NCBI GenBank assembly: GCA_029265715.1
Contig: JAJUGZ010000016.1
Coordinates: 1 to 56,368 of the forward strand
Direction of reading: 5' to 3'
Length of the DNA stretch: 56,368 nt
Source of the DNA: Bacteroidota bacterium
GTDB lineage: Bacteria; Bacteroidota; Bacteroidia; Bacteroidales; Prolixibacteraceae
The translations under genes and the position numbers were made by a program. How positions within the stretch are numbered: position 1 is the stretch's first letter; each line of letters opens with the position of its first letter. The notes under the pieces were generated by a model that worked only from the letters and a program-made list of their open reading frames with translations, was not told the origin of the DNA and did no database searches. Of this stretch, positions 26,001 through 35,404 are shown in pieces.

Positions 26001-26845
26001 TTTTCAGCATTTCGGTTCACCCTCCAGGAGATAAAGATACTTACCTCATACAAAATGACTAACGGGATACAAACCATAATCTGGCTAAAAACATCCGGAG
26101 GCGTAATAATTGCAGAAATCAACAACAGCAATACATAGGCGTGCCGGCGGTACCTTCTCAGAAATGCAGGGGTCAGAAGTCCAATCTTGCTTAAGAAAAA
26201 TGCAAGAATCGGCAGTTCAAACACCACCCCTCCGGCAACGACAATCGATGTAACCGTGCTGATATAGGATAAAACATTAATCTGGTTCACTACATCGCCG
26301 CTAATAGAATAGGACCCCAGAAAATCGACCGAAAGTGGAACAATCAGGTAATACCCGAACAAAACACCCAGCAAAAACAAAGACGACATATAAAAAACCG
26401 CACCAGTCGCATAGCGCCGTTCGTTATCGTGCAAGGCCGGGCTTATAAACCGCCAGAACTCATAAATAATGAACGGCGATGCGATTATGATCCCGGCAAC
26501 AATAGCGGTCCACATGTGGGTCATGAACTGTCCGGACATGTTGATACTAATCAATTGCAGTTCGTGGGTATTAATTTTTAAAGAGGGTGTATTTGTCAGC
26601 TCGGCCAACTTGGCCATCATCCGGTTTGTCCAGAAATCAGCCCGCTTTGGGGCAAAAATGATTTTATCAAAAATCAGATCTTTTTCAATAAAAGCAACAA
26701 CCGATGCAACGCTAATCGCAATCACCGAGCGGATAATATGCCAACGCAGCTCTTCCAGATGTTCGAGAAACGACATTTCTCCGGCAGGTTCCTTTTGCTT
26801 TTTTTTCTTGGTTGTTTGTTTTTCTTGGTCGGTAGTTCCAGTCAT
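25991..26845 (-). CDS. tatC: Twin-arginine translocase subunit TatC
   Basis: An integral membrane protein of about 284 residues, the receptor component of the Tat export pathway. The signature MSFLEHLEELRWHIIRSV, the FIEKDLIF loop, the helices around FIIYEFWRFISPALHDNERRY and the EL(P)ILAFFLSKIGL segment are all present, giving six predicted helices. The frame opens upstream at a TTG (26893), but the ATG at 26845 fits the family better; residues 2-20 are a charged linker (EKQTTKKKKQKE). The last two codons and stop (ATG AAA TAG) are supplied by the repeat unit that follows. Divergent from recQ. Confidence 0.92.
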   Translation of the reverse strand: MTGTTDQEKQTTKKKKQKEPAGEMSFLEHLEELRWHIIRSVIAISVASVVAFIEKDLIFDKIIFAPKRADFWTNRMMAKLAELTNTPSLKINTHELQLISINMSGQFMTHMWTAIVAGIIIASPFIIYEFWRFISPALHDNERRYATGAVFYMSSLFLLGVLFGYYLIVPLSVDFLGSYSISGDVVNQINVLSYISTVTSIVVAGGVVFELPILAFFLSKIGLLTPAFLRRYRRHAYVLLLLISAIITPPDVFSQIMVCIPLVILYEVSIFISWRVNRNAEKMK

Positions 26846-27068
26846 TTTAAATATTGTATGCGTGTCTGTGAATTTGTAAAAATCCCCCGACAAATATAGT
26901 TTTTAATAGTAAACCGGGACAAACCTCAATTCTTAAATTTTTCTAAATCCAACTTTCACACAGCCAATTTCAATCAAAATCATTGTAATATAAAACGGAT
27001 TTTATATATCTTCGATTGCTTGTACAAAATCGAACGATTTTTTTATCTATAAAACCGGGTTCTTTTAT

Positions 27069-27467
27069 TGTGAAGTAGCCATAATGAACAAATGGCTGTT
27101 TCCGGTCTGACGAACAGGCAGACATTCCGGTGCGAGTTTGAATAAAAAGTTAACGTTGTTACGAAAGTTGCACGAACCTACTTTGGAAATTTATACGGAT
27201 GAAATAGCCATAAGAGCCATCGCTCATACAAACCGGAAATGTACAAATGGCTATTCCATCTCGTTGAGAAACCATTTTGAAAAACAGAAATAGATACGAA
27301 AATTGTAAGAAACAACATTGAAAATATATACGGATGAAATAGCCATGTGCGCCAAAGTTCACACCACCCGAAAAATGTACAACTGGCTATTCCATGTCGG
27401 TGCTAACTTGGTTGAAAAGAAAAAGCTGTTACGAAAGTTTTACGAACCTGCTTTGAAAATTTATACG
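27069..27467 (+). repeat. Three tandem start-proximal repeat units upstream of recQ
   Basis: Units begin at 27069 (129 bp, most diverged, arms GTGAAGTAGCCAT and ATGGCTGTTTCC), 27198 (135 bp; arms 27198-27211 and 27247-27260) and 27333 (135 bp; arms 27333-27346 and 27383-27396). Each ends in a TTGAAAATTTATACG-like tail. The array stops exactly one base before the recQ ATG, where the next unit start would be (AATGAA instead of GATGAA). All three periods are multiples of three. Upstream, 26846-27068 is A/T-rich with no gene. Confidence 0.88.
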
Positions 27468-27468
27468 A

Positions 27469-29646
27469 ATGAAAGAAGAAATCAAATTAACGGATCGCCT
27501 TCAGGAATACTTTGGGTTTGACCGTTTTAAAGGCCAGCAGGAAGAGGTGATCAAAAGTGTGTTGGAAGGCAATGATACATTTGTATTAATGCCAACAGGG
27601 GGAGGGAAATCGTTGTGTTACCAATTACCGGCGCTTTTAATGGAGGGAACGGCCATCGTGATCTCTCCACTGATTGCTTTAATGAAGAATCAGGTAGATT
27701 CGATCCGTAGTTTTGGCACCGAAGACGGCATCGCCCATTTTTTAAATTCATCGCTGACCAAAGCCGCAGCCCAAAAAGTAAAAGACGATGTAATTGCAGG
27801 GAAAACCAAACTGTTATATGTTGCCCCTGAGAGCCTGACCAAGGAGGAAAACATCGAGTTTCTGAAAAACGTCAAAATCTCTTTTTACGCCATCGATGAA
27901 GCGCATTGCATATCGGAATGGGGACACGACTTCAGGCCGGAATACCGCCGTATCCGCCCCATTGTTACCGAGATAGGGAAAGCCCCGATCATTGCCTTGA
28001 CAGCTACGGCTACCGCCAAAGTGCAGCATGATATCCAGAAAACACTGGGCATGCTCGATGCCAAAGTATTCAAGGCTTCGTTTAACCGCCCCAACCTTTA
28101 TTATGAAGTACGGCCAAAGGTAAAACCGGAAGCCCAGATCATCCGGTTTATTAAGGAAAACGAAGGCAAATCAGGGATCATATATTGCCTGAGCCGAAAG
28201 AAAGTTGAAGAGCTTGCAGAAACTTTGCAGGTTAACAACATCAAAGCGCTCCCCTACCACGCCGGTATGGATTCGGCCACCCGCTCGGCCAATCAGGATA
28301 AATTCCTGATGGAAGAAGTCGATGTGATTGTGGCAACGATTGCCTTCGGGATGGGGATCGACAAACCAGATGTCCGTTTTGTAATCCATTATGATATTCC
28401 GAAAAGCCTGGAAGGTTACTACCAGGAAACCGGACGCGCCGGACGCGATGGCGGTGAAGGAAAGTGCATCACTTTCTATTCGTATAAAGACATTCAGAAA
28501 CTCGAGAAATTCATGCAGGGCAAACCCGTTGCCGAACAGGAAATTGGAAGACAACTGCTCCTGGACACAGCCTCGTATGCCGATACAGCCATTTGCCGCC
28601 GGATCATCCTGCTCAATTATTTTGGAGAACAACTGACCGAACCTTGCGGCAACTGCGACAATTGCCTGAACCCGAAAGAAAAAGTTGAGGCCAAAGATGA
28701 AATTGTTCGCGCCCTGAAAGTTATCCAGGAAGTAAAAGAAAAATATAAAGCTGAACATATTTGCGACATCCTGACCGGCAATAAAACAGCTGCCGTAAAA
28801 TCGTTTAAACACTACGAACTGGAAACATTTGCCTCGGGAACCGACCACAGTCCGCGTTTCTGGAACGCTGTCTTCAGACAAAGCATTGTTGCCGGTTTTC
28901 TCAATAAAGACATTGAAAATTACGGATTGCTGAAAATCACGCCCAAAGGGCATGAATTTATGGCCCACCCGGTCGATTTCATGCTGGTGCGCAACCACAA
29001 TTACGACGAAATGGAGGAGGAAGCCAGCGCAGCCCCAAGTTCGGGAAGCAGCGGCGACCCGGAACTATTCTCGATGCTGAAAGAATTACGCAAAAAAATA
29101 TCAAAAAAACTCAATCTTCCGCCATTCGTTATCTTTCAGGACCCGTCGCTGGCCGACATGTCGCTGCAATATCCAATCACCCTCGACGAGCTTAAATTTA
29201 TCCAGGGGGTTGGCGAAGGTAAAGCCAAACGCTACGGAAAAGAATTTGTGGAACTGATAAAGGCTTACGTTGAAGAAAATGAGATTGAACGGCCTCAGGA
29301 CATGGTGGTCCGCACCATTGCCAATAAATCGAAAATGAAAGTAAGCATTATTCAAAGTATCGACCGCAAGCTGCCGCTCGACGACATTGCCGAGTCAAAA
29401 GGCATCGACATGAAAGAGTTAATCTCTGAAATCGAGGGCATTGTTAACTCCGGAACAAAGATCAACATTGATTACTACCTCGATGAAATACTTGACGAGG
29501 ACCATCAAAATGAGATTTTCGAGTATTTCCGTGAAGCAGAAGACGACAGCATTGAATCGGCCCTCGAAGAACTGGGCGAAGATGAATACTCGGAAGAAGA
29601 TATCCGCCTCATGCGCATCAAATTCTTATCCGAATTAGGGAACTAA
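27469..29646 (+). CDS. recQ: ATP-dependent DNA helicase RecQ
   Basis: A 725-residue 3'-5' helicase of recombination and repair. Domains in order: helicase core with motif 0 FRGQQE-like FKGQQEEVI, Walker A MPTGGGKSLCYQLPAL, DEAH box AIDEAHCISEWGHDFRPEY, motif III TATATAKV and motif VI QETGRAGRDG; RecQ-C-terminal zinc site (C in AICRRI, then CGNCDNC); winged helix; and an HRDC domain near TLDELKFIQGVGEGKAKRYG. An extra acidic C-terminal tail of about 110 residues follows, as in other Bacteroidota RecQ proteins. The ATG is placed one base after the end of the repeat array, and no earlier in-frame start makes a better protein. Confidence 0.95.
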   Translation: MKEEIKLTDRLQEYFGFDRFKGQQEEVIKSVLEGNDTFVLMPTGGGKSLCYQLPALLMEGTAIVISPLIALMKNQVDSIRSFGTEDGIAHFLNSSLTKAAAQKVKDDVIAGKTKLLYVAPESLTKEENIEFLKNVKISFYAIDEAHCISEWGHDFRPEYRRIRPIVTEIGKAPIIALTATATAKVQHDIQKTLGMLDAKVFKASFNRPNLYYEVRPKVKPEAQIIRFIKENEGKSGIIYCLSRKKVEELAETLQVNNIKALPYHAGMDSATRSANQDKFLMEEVDVIVATIAFGMGIDKPDVRFVIHYDIPKSLEGYYQETGRAGRDGGEGKCITFYSYKDIQKLEKFMQGKPVAEQEIGRQLLLDTASYADTAICRRIILLNYFGEQLTEPCGNCDNCLNPKEKVEAKDEIVRALKVIQEVKEKYKAEHICDILTGNKTAAVKSFKHYELETFASGTDHSPRFWNAVFRQSIVAGFLNKDIENYGLLKITPKGHEFMAHPVDFMLVRNHNYDEMEEEASAAPSSGSSGDPELFSMLKELRKKISKKLNLPPFVIFQDPSLADMSLQYPITLDELKFIQGVGEGKAKRYGKEFVELIKAYVEENEIERPQDMVVRTIANKSKMKVSIIQSIDRKLPLDDIAESKGIDMKELISEIEGIVNSGTKINIDYYLDEILDEDHQNEIFEYFREAEDDSIESALEELGEDEYSEEDIRLMRIKFLSELGN

Positions 29647-29668
29647 TCTTATGATGCATAAGTTCATG

Positions 29669-29703
29669 AAAGCCGGTTAGAAATTTTTACCGGCTTTTCT
29701 TTT
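29669..29703 (+). terminator. Rho-independent terminator after recQ
   Basis: AAAGCCGGT (29669-29677) pairs with ACCGGCTTT (29689-29697), an 11-base loop between, followed by a T-rich tract. Confidence 0.88.
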
Positions 29704-29764
29704 TTACTCCGTAATGAACCAACCCAATACAATACCGATTTGCTAAAAACAAATCAATAACCCA

Positions 29765-30187
29765 ATGAAAATATTATTCTTACTTGTACTACTCAGCATC
29801 GGATATGCCATTGAGGCTGCCAACCCACAAAAACCAAATTTGAAAAACGGCACATTTATTGGCGAATCGCGCTCGCATTATACCGATGAGCCTTATTGGG
29901 GGAAAGTAACCCTTCAAATCCGGAATGGACAAATTGCCGATGTAAAATTTCAAATCCGGGATTCGGCCAAGCACGAACCCTTCAACGAAAAATATGAGGT
30001 TCATTTTGCCAACATTCCCGAATATGTCCAGCAATGCCGGAACGACTGGGAAGGTGTGCAAAACTATCCGAAGGAATTTTTAAAGAAGCAAGATATTGAT
30101 CAGCTTGATGCTGTATCCGGGGCAACCTGGTCGTTTAATATTTTTAAAAGCTGTGTACAAGAAGCCTTGAAAAAGGCCGGTAAGTAA
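29765..30187 (+). CDS. Exported FMN-binding domain protein
   Basis: A 140-residue protein with a signal peptide (ILFLLVLLSIGYAIEA). The mature part is a single FMN-binding domain: NGTFIGESRSHYTDEPYWGKVTLQIRNG at the start and DAVSGATWSFNIFKSCV near the end. The SGATxS motif is where the ApbE transferase attaches FMN to Thr in Rnf, Nqr and related extracytoplasmic flavoproteins, so covalent flavinylation is likely. No electron-transfer partner genes are adjacent. ATG start; a bidirectional terminator follows. Confidence 0.85.
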   Translation: MKILFLLVLLSIGYAIEAANPQKPNLKNGTFIGESRSHYTDEPYWGKVTLQIRNGQIADVKFQIRDSAKHEPFNEKYEVHFANIPEYVQQCRNDWEGVQNYPKEFLKKQDIDQLDAVSGATWSFNIFKSCVQEALKKAGK

Positions 30188-30189
30188 AT

Positions 30190-30222
30190 AAAAAGCCCCC
30201 GAAAAACGGGGGCTAAGATTTT
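30190..30222. terminator. Bidirectional terminator between the FMN protein and the small ORF
   Basis: AGCCCCCG (30194-30201) and CGGGGGCT (30207-30214) form a perfect 8-bp stem with an A5/T5 loop. A T run follows on both strands, so it serves both convergent genes. Confidence 0.88.
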
Positions 30223-30225
30223 TTA

Positions 30226-30417
30226 CTATGCCGCAATGGTCGAAAAAACTTCAGATAAAATTTCAGGATACATGTCGCTGAAATTTTCATAACAGAATGT
30301 CCGCAATTCTGATAAGTCAGACTCATCTACCCAACTAATACATTTCAGCAATTCTTTGCGGAACAGATCCTTACTGAAACTTACTTTGGGTAAAATCACT
30401 TTTGCGTATTCAATCAT
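30226..30417 (-). CDS. Small protein of unknown function (63 residues)
   Basis: A 63-codon ORF with a normal ATG start, amphipathic helical composition (IEYAKVILPKVSFSKDLF, then LLKCISWVDESDLSELRTFC) and its own terminator. No signal peptide or membrane segment. I recall similar 60-65 residue proteins beginning MIEYAKxILPKVSF in Bacteroidota but know no function for them. The 227 bases between it and trpA hold its promoter region and nothing else I can support. Confidence 0.7.
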   Translation of the reverse strand: MIEYAKVILPKVSFSKDLFRKELLKCISWVDESDLSELRTFCYENFSDMYPEILSEVFSTIAA

Positions 30418-30644
30418 AGTTTCCTGTTTTTAATTGTTATCAATCCGAAAATACTTATTTCGCCCCGACCTTTATATGCTATTAAATAGGATTAACAGTG
30501 TTTAACAATGACTGAGGATTCCGGCTCCTACCGCCAAACACATAAACAACTATCAAACAGCAAGTTTCAAAACCAGTTTATTCTAAATGTTTCAAAACAC
30601 AACGGTCTCCACAATTTTTTCGGTACAAAGGAAAAAAAACAGAA

Positions 30645-31427
30645 TTACGCTTTGGTTACAATCTGTTTAATGAATGTAGAAATCTTTTGATCAATCGGTA
30701 AATCTCCCTCCAGGGCTTTTACAAAGGCACTTCCGATAATAGCCCCATTCGCATATTGACAGGCATTATCGAATGTTTCTGCATTCGATATGCCAAACCC
30801 GATCAGCCGTGGGTTTTTAAGGCAATACGAGTTAACCCGTTCGAAATATGCCTTTTGAAACTCCGACACACTGGCTTTGGCCCCAGTTGTCGCATTACTC
30901 GATACCATATAAATGAAACCCGACGAAGCTGAATCAATCATCCGGATACGCTCTTCGGACGTTTGCGGGGTTATCAGCGGAACGTAATGCAAATCGTTGG
31001 CTTCAAAGATTGATTTATAGTCGTCGATGTAAACATCCAGCGGCAAGTCGGGCAAGATCAGGCCATCAATGCCGATTTCTTTGCATTTGGCAGCAAAAGC
31101 GTCCATGCCGTACTGCAAGACCGGGTTTAGGTATCCCATCAGGATCAGCGGGATATCGACTGATTGCCGGATGTCCTGCAGCTGTTCAAACAGGTTGCGG
31201 ATACTCATCCCGTTTCGGAGCGCGATCAGGCTGCTATGCTGAATAACCGGCCCGTCGGCAACCGGATCGGAAAATGGCATCCCGATTTCAATCAGATCGA
31301 CCCCGTTCTTTACCAATTCCTGAATAATGGTTCTTGTATCGTTTAAATGCGGGTACCCGGCTGTAAAATACACCGAAAGTATCCGTTCTTTTTTCTCCTG
31401 AAAGAGTTTATTTATCCTGTTATTCAT
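30645..31427 (-). CDS. trpA: Tryptophan synthase alpha chain
   Basis: A 260-residue TIM-barrel lyase cleaving indole-3-glycerol phosphate to indole and glyceraldehyde-3-phosphate, working in an alpha2-beta2 complex with TrpB. The catalytic Glu is in LIEIGMPFSDPVADGPVIQ and the catalytic Asp in IDGLILPDLPLD; the phosphate-binding GFGISN is present. It is the last gene of the trp operon, 68 bases after trpB. No strong terminator was seen after the stop. Confidence 0.97.
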   Translation of the reverse strand: MNNRINKLFQEKKERILSVYFTAGYPHLNDTRTIIQELVKNGVDLIEIGMPFSDPVADGPVIQHSSLIALRNGMSIRNLFEQLQDIRQSVDIPLILMGYLNPVLQYGMDAFAAKCKEIGIDGLILPDLPLDVYIDDYKSIFEANDLHYVPLITPQTSEERIRMIDSASSGFIYMVSSNATTGAKASVSEFQKAYFERVNSYCLKNPRLIGFGISNAETFDNACQYANGAIIGSAFVKALEGDLPIDQKISTFIKQIVTKA

Positions 31428-31495
31428 GATCTTATCATTTGATTCATCAGGCTGCAGGCAAAGGGTTATTTCCTGCAGCTTACGTTTACAGCTAT

Positions 31496-32677
31496 TTAAT
31501 ATCCAAAATGATTCAAATACGTTTCCATGTCCTTATCACCTCGCCCGGAAACTGTAACAACCGTTACATCTTCAGGTTTTAAGGCGATCTTTTCCAAACC
31601 GGCCAAGGCATGGGCCGATTCAAGTGCCGGAATGATTCCTTCCTTGCGGGTCAGCAACAAGACAGCTTTAAGCACCTCCTCATCGGTTGCCCAGATGTAT
31701 TTAGCCCGCCCGGTTTTAAACAAATTGGCATGCATCGGGCCGATTCCCGGGTAATCAAGCCCCGCCGAAATCGAGTACGGCTCGGTAATTTGTCCGTCTT
31801 CATTTTGCATCAGGTACGAACGCGAACTGTGCAATACGCCCGGGGTTCCAAGCGCCAGGGTCGCGGCAGTTTCCGATGTGTCAATGCCTTTCCCGGCAGC
31901 TTCAACGCCCACCAATTCTACGTCTTCATCATCCAGAAAATGGTAAAACGTTCCGGCAGCATTGCTCCCTCCACCCACACAAGCCATTACGCGGGTTGGC
32001 TTTTCACGTCCGGTCTGCTCGTCGAGTTGCCATTTGATTTCTTCGGAAATAACCGACTGAAAACGGGCCACCATATCCGGGTAGGGATGTGGCCCCACCA
32101 CCGAGCCAATGATGTAATGCGTGTCGACCGGGTTATTGATCCAGTCGCGCATGGCTTCATTGGTGGCATCTTTCAGTGTTTTATTTCCAGAGTAAACCGG
32201 AATAACCTCTGCCCCCAACATGCGCATTTTTTTCACATTCGGAGCCTGACGCTCGACATCGAGGGCGCCCATATAAACAATGCAACTCATACCCATCAGG
32301 GCGCAAACGGTTGCCGTGGCCAAGCCGTGCTGGCCGGCCCCGGTTTCAGCAATAATCCGCGTTTTGCCCAGCTCGCGGGCCAGCAAAATCTGCCCGATGG
32401 TATTGTTGATTTTATGAGAGCCGGTGTGGTTGCAATCTTCGCGTTTCAGGTAGATGTGCGACTGGTAATGCTCCGACATCCGTTTGGCGTAATACAGCGG
32501 CGACGGACGTCCCACATAATTTTTCAGCAACCCGATAAAATCCTGCCGAAAATTGTACGAATTAATAATCCGGAGGTAGTTGTTTTTTAGTTCTTCGATG
32601 TTTGGATGCATCATTTCAGGAATGTAGGCGCCTCCAAACTCGCCGTAAAAACCCTTATCGTTTACGTGATAACTCAT
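31496..32677 (-). CDS. trpB: Tryptophan synthase beta chain
   Basis: A 393-residue PLP enzyme joining indole and serine to give tryptophan. The PLP lysine is in KREDCNHTGSHKINN, the phosphate-binding loop is CVGGGSNAAG and the catalytic Glu is in AETGAGQHG. It is the standard TrpB1 form with the COMM-domain region intact. It starts 18 bases after trpF. Confidence 0.98.
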   Translation of the reverse strand: MSYHVNDKGFYGEFGGAYIPEMMHPNIEELKNNYLRIINSYNFRQDFIGLLKNYVGRPSPLYYAKRMSEHYQSHIYLKREDCNHTGSHKINNTIGQILLARELGKTRIIAETGAGQHGLATATVCALMGMSCIVYMGALDVERQAPNVKKMRMLGAEVIPVYSGNKTLKDATNEAMRDWINNPVDTHYIIGSVVGPHPYPDMVARFQSVISEEIKWQLDEQTGREKPTRVMACVGGGSNAAGTFYHFLDDEDVELVGVEAAGKGIDTSETAATLALGTPGVLHSSRSYLMQNEDGQITEPYSISAGLDYPGIGPMHANLFKTGRAKYIWATDEEVLKAVLLLTRKEGIIPALESAHALAGLEKIALKPEDVTVVTVSGRGDKDMETYLNHFGY

Positions 32678-32695
32678 ATATAAGATTTTTAGATA

Positions 32696-33349
32696 TTAGA
32701 CAGTAGAATTCATCCCATTAGCACGGACAGCGGTAATAAATGACTGAACCTTCCCGATATCTTTCAGGGCAGGACTGATTTCGAAACCGCTGTTAATATC
32801 CAGCCCACACCATCGGGGGTGCTCAAAGGCTTGAATAGTTTCCAGATCATCGGGGCCGATTCCGCCACTCAGGAAAAACGGTACGCCCAAGGTATACTTT
32901 TCAAGCAGTTGCCAGTTAAATTTTTGACCGGTCCCGCCCGGCAAATGCCCTTTGGTATCGAACAGAAAGTAATCGCAGGTCCCAACGTAAGGCTCCAGAG
33001 CCGAAAAGTCAAACGATTCGTCAACCGAAAAAGCTTTGAAAACAGCCAATCCTGATGCTTTGACTTTTTGGCACATTCCCGGAGTTTCGTGCCCGTGCAA
33101 CTGGACAGCCTGCAACTGCCAGCGTCGAGCGATCTGCAGCACAGTTTCCGGGAGTTCATCGACAAACACCCCAACCTTGTGAATAGTTTCTGGCACTGCC
33201 CCCAGTATCTTCAGATCAGGTTCTAATCCGACGAAACGCTTACTTTTCGGATAGAAGATCAATCCCAGAAAGTCGGGACCAGCTTTTGCGACCCCAGAAA
33301 TATTTTCCGGATCGCGCATCCCGCAGACTTTGATTTTCAGCTTGTTCAT
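32696..33349 (-). CDS. trpF: Phosphoribosylanthranilate isomerase
   Basis: A 217-residue TIM-barrel isomerase of the tryptophan pathway. The N-terminal strand IKVCGMRDPENI carries the catalytic Cys, the catalytic Asp lies in YFLFDTKG, and the phosphate site is FFLSGGIGPDDL. It is a separate gene, not fused to trpC as in enterics. The start is 80 bases after trpC. Confidence 0.96.
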   Translation of the reverse strand: MNKLKIKVCGMRDPENISGVAKAGPDFLGLIFYPKSKRFVGLEPDLKILGAVPETIHKVGVFVDELPETVLQIARRWQLQAVQLHGHETPGMCQKVKASGLAVFKAFSVDESFDFSALEPYVGTCDYFLFDTKGHLPGGTGQKFNWQLLEKYTLGVPFFLSGGIGPDDLETIQAFEHPRWCGLDINSGFEISPALKDIGKVQSFITAVRANGMNSTV

Positions 33350-33429
33350 TGTATTTATTTTGCCATATTGAGGCGTTGCTGTTTCGCAGTAAATCTGTTA
33401 TTGTAAGACTGCATCACCAGATTACCCGA

Positions 33430-34212
33430 TCACAATTTTTCAATAAATTCAGCACAGGCTTTGGCCGGATCGTCGGTCTTCATAAACGTTTCGCCGATCA
33501 GAAACCCACGGAACCCGGATTGGCGTAACTTGTTGATGCTGGCCGGGTCGGAGATTCCGCTTTCCGAAATTTTTACGAATTGTTCCGGAATCAGTTTGCT
33601 CAACCTGACCGAAGTTTCCACATCGACGGTAAACGTGCGCAAATCGCGGTTGTTTACGCCCACCATATCCACCTGTGGGTTGAGCTTGAACAGCTCTTCT
33701 TCGTTATGAACTTCAACCAACACCTCCAGTCCAAGATCTTTTGCAGTTAATGTCAATTCGAGCAAAAGGTCTTTTGTCAAACTTTCGGCAATCAGTAAGA
33801 TCACGTCGGCCCCATGTGCTTTAGCTTCGTAAACCTGGTAGGGGTCGAGCATAAAATCTTTGCGAAGAATCGGGGTATGTGGATTAGCAAACCTCGCTTT
33901 GGCCAGATTTTCCAGCGAACCTCCAAAATATTCTTCGTCGGTCAGGACCGAAAGACCACTGGCCCCGGCAGCCGAGTAGCCGGCAGTTACTTCCGACACG
34001 TCTGCTCTGTCATTGATTACGCCTTTCGATGGCGATTTAGTCTTAAATTCGGCAATGATGCCACTCGCGCCTTCTTTCAGCAAAGCCGCTTTCAGCGAGT
34101 TACATTTCCGGGTAAAATAGGGCGAAGCTTTCAAGCCTTCCTGTGAAAATAGCTTTTTTGCTTTGGTTACTTCCTGCCTCTTTGTTTCGTTTATCTGATC
34201 GAGTATGGTCAT
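33430..34212 (-). CDS. trpC: Indole-3-glycerol phosphate synthase
   Basis: A 260-residue TIM-barrel enzyme. The N-terminal helix MTILDQINETKRQEV, substrate-binding Lys in IIAEFKTKSPSKG, catalytic Lys in PILRKDFMLDPYQV and the phosphate-binding ISESGISD are intact. Two REP-like palindromes lie between it and trpD. Confidence 0.97.
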   Translation of the reverse strand: MTILDQINETKRQEVTKAKKLFSQEGLKASPYFTRKCNSLKAALLKEGASGIIAEFKTKSPSKGVINDRADVSEVTAGYSAAGASGLSVLTDEEYFGGSLENLAKARFANPHTPILRKDFMLDPYQVYEAKAHGADVILLIAESLTKDLLLELTLTAKDLGLEVLVEVHNEEELFKLNPQVDMVGVNNRDLRTFTVDVETSVRLSKLIPEQFVKISESGISDPASINKLRQSGFRGFLIGETFMKTDDPAKACAEFIEKL

Positions 34213-34224
34213 AATACATGTTTA

Positions 34225-34342
34225 AGGAGGCCTCCCCCCTCTGAAGAAGAGGGAAACGGCTGATGCTTATTTTTATTTAATCTTTGAATTCGGTGCTTGC
34301 CACCTCGCCTTCCCTTTGGCGAAAGGATCGGGGGCAAGGCTT
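34225..34342 (-). repeat. Two REP-like palindromes between trpD and trpC
   Basis: First: CCCTCT (34237-34242) with AGAGGG (34248-34253), flanked by GGAGGCCTCC. Second: outer arms CTTGCC (34296-34301) and GGCAAG (34333-34338), inner CCTTT (34313-34317) with AAAGG (34322-34326). They share G/C-rich pyrimidine/purine arms with palindromes at the other trp junctions. Confidence 0.6.
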
Positions 34343-35338
34343 TTATTTATTCAATTCCATCAATTTCTTAAATACGCCAAGCGCTTTGCCCGATTGCAAA
34401 GCATCGGAAGCCTCGGCCACACAAGCGGTCAGCGACTTTTCCGGAGAGATGCACTGAATGCCCAGCGCCGCATTGGCAACCACTACATTTTGCTGGGCAG
34501 GGGTTCCTTTGCCTTCGAGAATGTTCTTAAAAATTTTAGCCGCATCTTCGACCGAGTTGCCGCCTGAAAGCTCTTCAGGCGAAACCGTGGCAAAACCAAA
34601 ATCGGCAGCCGAAAGACAGTCTTCCGTTTTATTCGATACATAGCGGGCATCGCCGGTCAGTGATATTTCATCGTACCCGTCCAGACTGTGCACAATCAGG
34701 TAATTCTGTCCACTTTCAGCAAAAACCTGATGGTAAAGGTCCATGATATCCAAATCGGAAACCCCAACCAACTGGTTTTTGGGCGAGCCCGGGTTAATGA
34801 TGGGACCCATCATATTAAAAATTGTTTTTACTTTCAATGCCTTACGTACCGGTCCGACGTGTTTCATCGCCGGATGAAAAAGCGGAGCGTGCAAAAAGCA
34901 AATCCCGGTTTCTTCGACTTCACGGCGCAGTTTTTCCGAATTATTACTGAACTGGTACCCAAAATATTCGAACATATTTGAAGCGCCGCTCACCGACGAC
35001 AATCCATAATTCCCGTGTTTGGTCACTTTATACCCGGCCCCGGCCAAAACAAAGCAGCTGGCCGTTGAAATATTGAAGGTGTTCTTTCCGTCGCCTCCGG
35101 TTCCCACCACATCAATCGTATTATAATCGGAAAAATCGATCGGGATACACAGGTTTAGCAAGGCCTGCCGAAATCCGGCCAGCTCCTCGGCTTTGATTTT
35201 TCGCATCCGGAAAACGGTCAGGAACGAAGCAATCTCTGCTTCGGAAAACCGACCCTCGCCAACCCGGGTCAGCACATCGCAAGCTTCTTCTTTTGTAAGG
35301 CTGTTCCCTGCAAACAGGTAGTTTAATGTATCCTTCAT
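34343..35338 (-). CDS. trpD: Anthranilate phosphoribosyltransferase
   Basis: A protein of about 331 residues that transfers phosphoribose from PRPP to anthranilate. The PRPP-binding glycine loop is VVGTGGDGKNTFNIST, the anthranilate site KHGNYGLSSVSGASNMFE and the metal-binding region LDGYDEIS. A GTG three codons upstream keeps the frame open, but the ATG at 35338 is the better start. Separate from trpG, unlike the fused enteric form. Confidence 0.96.
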   Translation of the reverse strand: MKDTLNYLFAGNSLTKEEACDVLTRVGEGRFSEAEIASFLTVFRMRKIKAEELAGFRQALLNLCIPIDFSDYNTIDVVGTGGDGKNTFNISTASCFVLAGAGYKVTKHGNYGLSSVSGASNMFEYFGYQFSNNSEKLRREVEETGICFLHAPLFHPAMKHVGPVRKALKVKTIFNMMGPIINPGSPKNQLVGVSDLDIMDLYHQVFAESGQNYLIVHSLDGYDEISLTGDARYVSNKTEDCLSAADFGFATVSPEELSGGNSVEDAAKIFKNILEGKGTPAQQNVVVANAALGIQCISPEKSLTACVAEASDALQSGKALGVFKKLMELNK

Positions 35339-35404
35339 AAAAAGCACTTTTTTATTTTCCCAAAAAGGAGAAAAGGTTTTAAAATGGTTAATTTACGTAC
35401 TATT

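Noticed and set aside
27069-27467. CRISPR array
   Set aside because: Only three units with 129-135 bp periods, internal palindromes, no constant short repeat with unique spacers of equal length, and no cas genes nearby.
27318-27521. Independent small gene (67 codons) in the repeat array
   Set aside because: It consists of repeat sequence and overlaps recQ in another frame; possible translation is discussed as a finding but no separate gene is claimed.
30508-30690. 60-codon plus-strand frame near trpA
   Set aside because: Overlaps the 3' end of trpA antisense, low-complexity, no start signal or family resemblance.
31610-32590. Plus-strand frame opposite trpB
   Set aside because: Antisense to an unmistakable trpB; composition reflects codon bias of the real gene.
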